This document shows, piece after piece, positions 5,977 through 11,722 of a DNA stretch of 11,722 nucleotides; within the stretch, counting starts at the first letter, position 1, and each line of letters opens with the position of its first letter. The stretch spans positions 1 to 11,722 of the forward strand of contig JAITTK010000019.1 of NCBI GenBank assembly GCA_031287135.1. The letters run 5' to 3'. The position numbers and the translations under genes were made by a program. Source of the DNA: Candidatus Methanoplasma reticulitermitis. Its GTDB lineage: Archaea > Thermoplasmatota > Thermoplasmata > Methanomassiliicoccales > Methanomethylophilaceae. The notes under the pieces were generated by a model. That model searched no databases and was not told the DNA's origin. It saw only the letters and a list, made by a program, of their open reading frames with translations.

Positions 5977-6807
5977 ATGTCTAATCTTGCAATAGGAGGA
6001 ACCCGCCTGGTCGGGGAGGAAGGAACGAAGGATGTTCGCGCGGGAGCGACCCTGATCTGGGAATTCAAACTCGTATCGAATTCATCATCGGCGGTCCTCG
6101 GATTCGACATATCGACGGGGCCCGATCAGGATAACGCCCCCGAATGGAATGTTACGTTATACGATGCCACCGGGACGGAGATCTGGAGCAACTACCGCTC
6201 TAAGAGCGAGGCAGAGATCGATCTGCCGGACAACAAACCCAAGGATTTCAAGCTGGAGGTCATATGCCCGAAAGGTGCCAGATACGGCGATGAAGTCAGT
6301 ATAAAGGTTATAGCGACCGCTCATGACGGGTCATCGACCCTAAGATTCGGGGCGGTGGCGAGACAGTCGATAATGGTCCTCAAGACGCAAATGGACCAGG
6401 AGAAGAGCGTGGCTGACAGTCTGATGTCCAAGGCCCAGTTGGGCGAGAAGGACATATATGCCGTGTTCAGCCCGCCCGGCCTCAGAGGGTATGTGTTCGT
6501 CGAAGGGATGAACACGGACCGTCTGAGAGAAAAGACCAGGGATATCAAGAAGGCCCGTTCGTTCGTCGACGGCGAGACCGATGTAGATGAGATAAGCCAC
6601 TATCTCGTCCCTGTATCCGCAGTGGTGGGAATCGTGGAGGGCGACCTGGTCGAATTGATCAACGGTCCGTTCAAGGGTGAAATGGCCAGAGTGCAACAGA
6701 TAGATCAAAGCAAGGAAGAGATAACCGTTGAACTCATAGAGGCTATGGTACCCATCCCCGTTACCGTGAAGGGCGACAGCGTCAGAGTTATTGAAAAGGA
6801 GAAATGA
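5977..6807 (+). CDS. spt5: Transcription elongation factor Spt5 with an N-terminal Ig-like extension
   Basis: Spt5 (NusG family) binds the RNA polymerase clamp, usually with Spt4, and keeps elongation processive. Residues from about 130 to 276 form a standard archaeal Spt5: an NGN domain at about 130-212 (DIYAVFSPPGLRGYVFVEG, then a VSHYLVP-like ISHYLVP end) and a KOW domain at about 219-272 (IVEGDLVELINGPFKGEMAR). Typical archaeal Spt5 is about 150 residues. Here about 125 more precede the NGN domain in the same frame. That part looks like a beta sandwich: alternating strands, WNVTLYDATGTEIW, DFKLEVICPKGARYGDEVSI and KVIATAHDG resemble the NEW3/immunoglobulin-like repeats of archaeal surface proteins, but no signal peptide or membrane helix is present. 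The ATG at 5977 follows secE by 18 bases, and GGTGT nearby is a weak ribosome site. Coding is continuous, with no sign of a frameshift. The stop overlaps the start area of rpl11. Confidence 0.9.
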   Translation: MSNLAIGGTRLVGEEGTKDVRAGATLIWEFKLVSNSSSAVLGFDISTGPDQDNAPEWNVTLYDATGTEIWSNYRSKSEAEIDLPDNKPKDFKLEVICPKGARYGDEVSIKVIATAHDGSSTLRFGAVARQSIMVLKTQMDQEKSVADSLMSKAQLGEKDIYAVFSPPGLRGYVFVEGMNTDRLREKTRDIKKARSFVDGETDVDEISHYLVPVSAVVGIVEGDLVELINGPFKGEMARVQQIDQSKEEITVELIEAMVPIPVTVKGDSVRVIEKEK

Positions 6808-6809
6808 GA

Positions 6810-7280
6810 ATGGTAAACACTGTCGAGGCATTAATCGATGGGGGCAAAGCCACAGCAGGCCCGCCGCTCGGTCCGGCACTCGGTCCGACAGGCGTGAACA
6901 CCGGTCAGGTCATAGCCCAGATAAATGAGAAAACCAAAGCGTTCAGCGGAATGAAGGTTCCGATAAAGGTGCTGATAAACGATGATAAGACCTTCGAGAT
7001 AAAGGTCGGTACGCCGCCGATGTCGGCCCTTGTGAAATCGGAGCTCGGGCTCGCCAGCGGTTCAAGCAATGCCAGGACCACGAAGGTCGCGGACATGACC
7101 CTTGACCAGGCCAAGAAGATAGCCGACATGAAGAAGGACAGTCTTCTCGGTGCCACCGTCAAGGCCCGTGTGCTGGAAGTCGCGGGCAACTGCGTTTCCG
7201 TCGGGGTGACCATCGACGGCAAGGACCCGAAGGTCTTCCAGAAGGATGTCAAAGCGGGTATGTACGACGACCGGTTCTGA
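6810..7280 (+). CDS. rpl11: 50S ribosomal protein L11 (uL11)
   Basis: L11 binds the GTPase-associated region of 23S rRNA and, with the P0/P1 stalk, helps recruit translation factors. The 156-residue protein has the N-terminal GGKATAGPPLGPALGPTGVN signature (about 12-31), where PPLGP is universal, an N-terminal alpha/beta domain, the linker GTPPMSALVKSELGL, and a C-terminal rRNA-binding helix region with MTLDQAKKIADMKKDSLLG. Two in-frame starts compete. The ATG at 6804 overlaps the spt5 stop, but AAGGAG at 6796-6801 is only two bases from it, against eight bases from the ATG at 6810; the latter also begins MVNTVEALIDGG, closer to archaeal L11. Either way translation is coupled to spt5. L1, P0 and P1, which follow in many archaea, do not follow here. 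Confidence 0.96.
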   Translation: MVNTVEALIDGGKATAGPPLGPALGPTGVNTGQVIAQINEKTKAFSGMKVPIKVLINDDKTFEIKVGTPPMSALVKSELGLASGSSNARTTKVADMTLDQAKKIADMKKDSLLGATVKARVLEVAGNCVSVGVTIDGKDPKVFQKDVKAGMYDDRF

Positions 7281-7308
7281 CAATACCGTAAACATCTTCA
7301 ATCCAACA

Positions 7309-7313
7309 TTTTT
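7309..7313 (+). terminator. Possible T-run terminator after rpl11
   Basis: Five consecutive T residues lie about 30 bases after the rpl11 stop, the simple kind of signal that ends archaeal transcripts. There is no strong hairpin before it. Its position before the brxA promoter agrees with the ribosomal operon ending here. Confidence 0.3.
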
Positions 7314-7339
7314 CTGCGTGTTCCCGCGAAGTCCGGAAG

Positions 7340-7345
7340 TTTTAT
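7340..7345 (+). promoter_or_regulatory. Possible TATA box for brxA
   Basis: TTTTAT in the rpl11-brxA gap would start transcription near 7368, with a leader of about 44 bases. A second AT-rich patch at 7369-7377 (AAAATTAGA) is an alternative that would give a leader near ten bases. Neither is a strong box. Confidence 0.35.
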
Positions 7346-7352
7346 CGATATG

Positions 7353-7402
7353 CTGAGGCCGAGTGTTCAAAATTAGAATGGTGAGGCATCGGTCGACCTC
7401 AG
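7353..7402. repeat. Interrupted inverted repeat in the brxA promoter region
   Basis: CTGAGGCCGA at 7353-7362 is matched on the opposite strand by TCGACCTCAG at 7393-7402, nine of ten positions complementary, with 30 bases between. A third copy of the core, TGAGG at 7382-7386, can pair with the same right arm (CCTCA, 7397-7401) across a ten-base loop. The repeat covers the predicted transcription start just before brxA, so it could be an operator, or a switchable hairpin if transcribed. No regulator gene for it is in the window. Confidence 0.4.
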
Positions 7403-7411
7403 AGTGGTCAA

Positions 7412-8059
7412 ATGTATCAAGTGATAAGTACGGGATTAGCGATATGGCCGATGATGGCCTCTTCAGGATACAGTGCGGCGGCGACCAAATTCTCGTTTTG
7501 GTTCAGTGAGTATCGCAAGGTGCTGTCGCTCGTTCGCGAAGGTATGGGTAAGGATAGCATCAGGCAGCTATCGAAAGACGAGAACATTTTCTCCGCAACG
7601 ACACCGAACCGAGGAGCCGTCATAGCTTCCGCAGTGTATGCTCGCGTTAATTCCATGCCGGAGGAAATCAACAGGTTTATGGATACAGGCGATCTGGAGA
7701 TTCAGAGGACGATAGTCATTTTCTCAATAATGAGAACGGACAGATTGTTCTTCGAATTCATGTTCGAAGTCTTTCGCGATAAGATGCTGGTCGGCGATAT
7801 GGTACTGAGGGATTCGGACTTCCGCACCTTCTTCAACGAGAAGCGGATTTCCAGCGAGACCGTGTCCGAATGGACGGAATCCAGCTTGAACAATCTAAGG
7901 AAAACCTATAAATCGTATCTTGCGGATGCCGGCATCACGGACCGTGCCATAGGAGACAGACTGATAGTCAGGCCGTATCTGGGTCCCGACTTCGAGGATA
8001 TTTTAATAAAAGCGGGAATGGAACCATTCTTGAAAGCCTTGGGACGGATGAGTCCATGA
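7412..8059 (+). CDS. brxA: BREX protein BrxA (DUF1819)
   Basis: BrxA is a small DNA-binding protein encoded in many BREX phage-defence systems; its exact role in defence is unsettled. The 215-residue length and the core match the DUF1819 family: YSAAATKFSFWFSE near residues 20-33, LVREGMGKDSIRQLSKDENI at 40-59, a helical segment with RTIVIFSIMRTDRLFFEFMF at about 99-118, and a C-terminal half with DFRTFF, then SETVSEWTESSLNNLRKTY at 148-166 and LADAGITD. Family members often begin close to the YSA motif, so the real start could be an ATG at 7451 or 7454 rather than 7412; neither has a convincing ribosome site. It is the first gene of an operon: its stop overlaps the brxB start by four bases (ATGA). 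The gene follows rpl11 by 131 bases. Confidence 0.88.
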   Translation: MYQVISTGLAIWPMMASSGYSAAATKFSFWFSEYRKVLSLVREGMGKDSIRQLSKDENIFSATTPNRGAVIASAVYARVNSMPEEINRFMDTGDLEIQRTIVIFSIMRTDRLFFEFMFEVFRDKMLVGDMVLRDSDFRTFFNEKRISSETVSEWTESSLNNLRKTYKSYLADAGITDRAIGDRLIVRPYLGPDFEDILIKAGMEPFLKALGRMSP

Positions 8060-8658
8060 GTGATGCTTTCGATGGCCGATTGGACGAGGCGGGAAAGAGA
8101 TTCAAGAGCCCCGGCTTCCGTGAGAACAAAGGTCTCGGGAACGAAGTCGGTTACTATGTGTTCGATTACCCCGCGGAAAAGGAACTGGTCGTCCGCGACA
8201 GAGTGAAGGAGTGGGAGAAGCAGATCGATAAGGCCACTCATGGGTTCGGCATAAGGGTTTTCGATCTCTATGAGATAATGATGGATTACCTCGAGAAGAA
8301 CGGGTTCCTGGAGAAGTGTTTCGACATGGAGAAAAAAAGCGGAATCAGAAAAGTTACCGAAGCTGTCAGCCGCAGCCTTAAATTGGACAGATATGATGGC
8401 GAGATCATAACGCACATCAAAAACAGTCTGCCGGAAAAGGAGCTCGAGACGGGAGGGACGGTCGTCTTCCTGACGGGGATCGGAAAATGCTACCCCATAA
8501 TCCGTTCCCACAAGATACTCAACAATCTGCACTTGCTCCTCGACCACGTTCCCGTGGTCATGTTCTATCCCGGAAAATATGACGGAACGGAATTGATACT
8601 GTTCGATGCCGTAAAAGATGATAATTACTACAGAGCACTGCCGTTGGTGAGCAAATGA
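8056..8658 (+). CDS. brxB: BREX protein BrxB (DUF1788)
   Basis: BrxB is a conserved cytoplasmic BREX component needed for defence in studied type 1 systems; its molecular role is not clear. The 200-residue protein ends with the very characteristic DUF1788 block: VVFLTGIGKCYPIIRSHKIL at 136-155, LLLDHVPVVMFYPGKYDGTE at 160-179 and KDDNYYRAL at 187-195. The N-terminal half (DYPAEKELVVRDRVKEWEKQ, then a GIRVFDLYEIMMDYLE helix) also fits. Length equals that of typical family members, so the protein looks intact. Its ATG overlaps the brxA stop, and its own stop overlaps the brxC start, both as ATGA, so the three genes must be translated from one coupled message. Confidence 0.93.
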   Translation: MSDAFDGRLDEAGKRFKSPGFRENKGLGNEVGYYVFDYPAEKELVVRDRVKEWEKQIDKATHGFGIRVFDLYEIMMDYLEKNGFLEKCFDMEKKSGIRKVTEAVSRSLKLDRYDGEIITHIKNSLPEKELETGGTVVFLTGIGKCYPIIRSHKILNNLHLLLDHVPVVMFYPGKYDGTELILFDAVKDDNYYRALPLVSK

Positions 8659-11600
8659 TAATCAAAGATATGTTCTCGAAACCGATCAGCCGCGACATCC
8701 AGGGGGTCATCAAAGTCGCTCAGGGAGGGGGGAGGGGAACCGAGGAACAGAGCGCAAGACAAGAGCTTGAAGAATACGTTGTGACCAGAGAGATCTCCAG
8801 ACACTTCGCGGAATTCTTCACCAATTACAAAAAAGGTATAAACGGCGACACAGACAAGATGGGCGTATGGATATCCGGTTTCTTCGGAAGCGGGAAATCC
8901 CATTTCCTGAAGATGCTCGCTCATCTGCTCGAGGATAAAACGGTCGGCGGGAGGCACGCGATCGAATACTTCGAGGAGAATGGGAAGATCACCGACGCGA
9001 TGGTATTGGCAAACATGAAACAGTGTGCCCGCATCTCAAAGAGAACCGATGTGATCCTTTTCAACATTGATTCGAAGAGCGATCAGAACGGTAAAAACAA
9101 CAAGGATGCGATCGTCAACGTTTTCCTCAAGGTCTTCAATGAGAAAATGGGATTCTGCGGTTCGATCCCGCATTTGGCCGGCCTTGAACGCAACCTTTCG
9201 GAGAAAGGGAACTACGAGGATTTCAAGAATCGCTATGAGATCAAGTACGGCAAACGCTGGGAGGATTCCCGGAGCAATTTCGATTTCATTCAGGATGAAA
9301 TCATCGATATCCTTGTCGGTATGGGCGAGATGAGCATGGAGGCCGCTCGGACCTGGTGCGGTAAATCCTCCGGTGAATTCAACATCAGTATCGAGGATTT
9401 TGCGAAACTGGTGAAGAATCATATAGATAAGATGGGCCAGGACAGCCATGTCGTGTTCCTGGTGGACGAGGTCGGTCAATACATCGGCGATGATTCCAGA
9501 TTGATGCTCAATCTCCAGACGGTCACAGAGGACCTTGGGATCATCTGCAGGGGGAAAGCGTGGGTCATCGTAACCAGTCAGCAGGATATCGATTCCGTCT
9601 CCCGAAACATGAGGACGACATCCATGGATTTTTCCAAGATCCAGGGACGTTTCAATACACGCATATCGTTGTCCTCCGCGAATGTCGACGAGGTCATCAA
9701 GAAGAGAATACTTGAAAAGACACCGACGGCGGAAAGCACACTGACCGTGCTGTATGAACAGAACGAGACGGCGATCAAGAACCTGTTGCTGTTCGGCAGG
9801 GAAAGCGCGGAGATGAAGCTGTATGCCGATGCGAAGAGCTTCGTCTCAGTGTACCCATTCGTTCCGTATCAGTTCGATCTGCTGGCGAAGGTTCTGACAT
9901 CCATACGCACCCACGGTGCATCCGGAAAACATCTCTCCGAGGGGGAGAGATCGATGCTGTCGCTCTTCAAAGAGTCCGCAGAAGCGATCAAAGACAGGGA
10001 AGCGGGAGCGATCGTTCCGTTCAATCTGTTCTATGACGCACTTCATCAATTCCTCGACCACAGTCACAAGGGAGTTATCGAGCGTGCGTACAATAACGAA
10101 AAAATAAACCCAGATAAGGAAAATCAATGTTTCGCGGTCGACCTGCTGAAAGAATTGTTCATGGTGAAATACGTCAAAGAGATCGAAGCCAACATCGAGA
10201 ATCTCACCAGCCTCATGGTGAGTTCGATACATGATGACCGCATATCTCTGAAACAAAACGTAGAGCGAGATCTGAGGATACTCATCGGACAGAAACTCGT
10301 TCAGAAAAATGGGGATGTGTATACTTTCCTTACCGATGAGGAACAAGACATAAACAGCACGATCGAAAAACAGAACATCGAGACCACCGAGGTGGTCAAA
10401 GCGATATCGGACAGGATATTCGATGACATCTATCAGAACAGCCGTTTCAAATACTCAAAAAACGGCGGGAGGTACACATTTGGCTTCGATCAATTGGTTG
10501 ATGACAGATCGAGGAAACCAAACCAGACTTTCGATATCGGAGTGAACGTGATCACGCCGTACCACGATGTCCGTGATGAGACAGCCCTCCGTCTGGCATC
10601 GGAGGGGAACACCCTCTACCTGTCCCTTCCGGACAATCCGTCGTTCCTGTATGAGTTAACGGAGGCTCTTAAAATAGATAAGTTCCTGAAAACTGGGCTC
10701 ACGGGAATCACGAGTGCGGATGATATCAGGAACAAAAAGGGAAACGAGAGAATACAGCGCATGGAACGATCGAAAACACTCCTGATCGGGGCTCTGGAGA
10801 ATGCCACGATATATGTCGGCGGCAGCAGGATCGATATCGCAACGAAGGGGGTCGAGGCAAGAGTGAATGTGGCTCTGGAGAAACTCGTCGATAAAGTGTA
10901 CAACAAGATCTCGTATATCGATGCCCCGAAATCGGAGAACGACATCAAGGATCTGATAGCCGGCAATAACCAGACCAGACTCGAAGTCGTGGATAAAGTC
11001 GATAACAGTCTGGCTGTCAAAGAGGTATCGGATCATATAGGCTCCGTATCCAGGAACCATTCGAAGGAATCTCTGAAGGGCCTGACAGATAGATTCAGAA
11101 AGGCCCCCTACGGATTCACCGAGGATGATACGAGATGGATCATCACCGGGCTTTTCATCAACGGCGATGTCTCTCTGATGCTGAACGGTCAGACTCTGAA
11201 CACAGACAGTATGAATAATGAGCTTTTCAACTATCTTACGAAAAAAGAGTATGCCGACAAACTGCTGGTGGAGAAAAAGAAACGTGCGGGGGAAGGAGAG
11301 AAGAAGGCCGTGCGCGAACTGCTCCGAACCTTGTTCGACTTAACGCCGCAAAAAGATGACGATGACTCCTTGAAATCCGTTTTTCAGAAAAAAGCCATTG
11401 ATCTGGACAGGGATCTCATGAGATATTCACAGGACAAGCCGAGATATCCCGGTAAAGAAACCATAGCGGTGGGAAAGGCACTCATGCGCGAAGTCATACA
11501 GGCGCAGACGCAGTCGGAGTTCTATGGGATAGTTTCAACAAAAAAGGACGAATTCCTCAGATTCATCGATGACTATGAGCCGTTAAGGCAGTTCCATGAG

Positions 11601-11722
11601 GGCACGCAGAAAAAAATATTCGATGAAGCCCTGGAGATCGACGGGATATACCGCGATAGCAAGGTCTTCATCAATGACCCGGAGATAGAAGAAATACACA
11701 TCTCGATCGCAGCCGTCCTGGA
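8655..11722 (+). CDS. brxC: BREX P-loop ATPase BrxC, C-terminus beyond window
   Basis: BrxC is the large AAA+-type ATPase of BREX. BREX methylates host DNA at a non-palindromic site and blocks phage replication; BrxC is required in the studied systems. The window contains 1022 complete codons plus two bases, still open. Family members are about 1200 residues, so up to about 200 are missing. The start MIIKDMFSKPISRDIQGVIK is typical. Walker A GFFGSGKS is at 75-82, followed by HFLKMLAHLLED; Walker B VVFLVDEVGQYIG starts at 266; a sensor-like WVIVTSQQD lies at 303-311. Further family blocks include YPFVPYQFDLL, SEGERSMLSLFKESAEAI and ELFMVKYVKEIEANIENLT. All catalytic ATPase residues are present and the frame has no stop or shift. 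The ATG overlaps the brxB stop by four bases. The BREX type cannot be fixed without the genes to the right. Confidence 0.95.
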   Translation, partial: MIIKDMFSKPISRDIQGVIKVAQGGGRGTEEQSARQELEEYVVTREISRHFAEFFTNYKKGINGDTDKMGVWISGFFGSGKSHFLKMLAHLLEDKTVGGRHAIEYFEENGKITDAMVLANMKQCARISKRTDVILFNIDSKSDQNGKNNKDAIVNVFLKVFNEKMGFCGSIPHLAGLERNLSEKGNYEDFKNRYEIKYGKRWEDSRSNFDFIQDEIIDILVGMGEMSMEAARTWCGKSSGEFNISIEDFAKLVKNHIDKMGQDSHVVFLVDEVGQYIGDDSRLMLNLQTVTEDLGIICRGKAWVIVTSQQDIDSVSRNMRTTSMDFSKIQGRFNTRISLSSANVDEVIKKRILEKTPTAESTLTVLYEQNETAIKNLLLFGRESAEMKLYADAKSFVSVYPFVPYQFDLLAKVLTSIRTHGASGKHLSEGERSMLSLFKESAEAIKDREAGAIVPFNLFYDALHQFLDHSHKGVIERAYNNEKINPDKENQCFAVDLLKELFMVKYVKEIEANIENLTSLMVSSIHDDRISLKQNVERDLRILIGQKLVQKNGDVYTFLTDEEQDINSTIEKQNIETTEVVKAISDRIFDDIYQNSRFKYSKNGGRYTFGFDQLVDDRSRKPNQTFDIGVNVITPYHDVRDETALRLASEGNTLYLSLPDNPSFLYELTEALKIDKFLKTGLTGITSADDIRNKKGNERIQRMERSKTLLIGALENATIYVGGSRIDIATKGVEARVNVALEKLVDKVYNKISYIDAPKSENDIKDLIAGNNQTRLEVVDKVDNSLAVKEVSDHIGSVSRNHSKESLKGLTDRFRKAPYGFTEDDTRWIITGLFINGDVSLMLNGQTLNTDSMNNELFNYLTKKEYADKLLVEKKKRAGEGEKKAVRELLRTLFDLTPQKDDDDSLKSVFQKKAIDLDRDLMRYSQDKPRYPGKETIAVGKALMREVIQAQTQSEFYGIVSTKKDEFLRFIDDYEPLRQFHEGTQKKIFDEALEIDGIYRDSKVFINDPEIEEIHISIAAVL

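Noticed and set aside
5643..5984. 113-codon plus-strand frame beginning in the secE leader
   Set aside because: It overlaps all of secE in another frame and its sequence is polar and arginine/glycine rich without motifs. secE is clearly the real gene.
6340..6879. 179-codon minus-strand open frame across spt5 and rpl11
   Set aside because: Both sense genes are certain; the antisense product spans their junction and resembles nothing.
7281..7411. tRNA or attachment site at the edge of the BREX operon
   Set aside because: I looked for a cloverleaf, a CCA-type end and direct repeats marking an integration site and saw none in this gap.
7906..8547. 213-codon minus-strand open frame across brxA and brxB
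   Set aside because: It crosses two well-matched, tightly coupled sense genes; a third overlapping gene is very unlikely. Similar antisense frames in brxC (9036-9479, 9846-10346, 10616-11060) are rejected for the same reason.
1..11722. CRISPR array, insertion sequence or prophage genes
   Set aside because: No regularly spaced direct repeats, transposase-like proteins or terminal inverted repeats were seen anywhere in the window.

Overview
The window reads as archaeal chromosome. It holds transcription factor B, Gar1, a two-subunit GMP synthase, the archaeal form of PurE, a UPF0147 protein, SecE/Sec61-gamma, Spt5 and archaeal L11. Start sites often lie about 25 bases after a TATA-like box with little or no leader. 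The protein style and moderate GC suggest Thermoplasmata, possibly a Methanomassiliicoccales-type methanogen, but no lineage-defining gene is present, so this placement is tentative.

Layout. On the minus strand at the left edge, gar1 and tfb overlap and form one operon; tfb runs off the window at base 1. An AT-rich divergent spacer (1034-1307) separates them from a plus-strand gene for an unrecognised three-helix membrane protein. Next is a purine block: purE and guaAB overlap (1703-3116), and guaAA (3177-3752) follows behind its own promoter. PurE acts mid-way in IMP synthesis; GuaAA and GuaAB together turn XMP into GMP. Convergent to guaAA is a minus-strand pair: a 54-residue acidic protein and a UPF0147 protein (3762-4202). 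Divergent from that pair is a polytopic GT87-like glycosyltransferase (4332-5603). Then comes secE-spt5-rpl11 (5737-7280), the classic archaeal secretion, elongation and ribosome cluster. Its Spt5 carries an unusual N-terminal domain of about 125 residues that looks like an immunoglobulin-type beta sandwich.

After rpl11 the housekeeping content stops. From 7412 to the right edge is the start of a BREX phage-defence operon: brxA, brxB and brxC, each joined to the next by a 4-base ATGA overlap. brxC is cut by the window end after 1022 codons. The methyltransferase (pglX), alkaline-phosphatase-like (pglZ) and lon-like or helicase genes that would define the BREX type would lie further right. The genes L1, P0 and P1, which follow L11 in many archaea, are absent here, so the rpl11-brxA junction may be an island boundary. 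The brxA promoter region carries an interrupted inverted repeat that could be an operator.

The most notable points are the BREX operon abutting a ribosomal operon, the Spt5 fusion, the repeat in the brxA promoter, and two uncharacterised small proteins.
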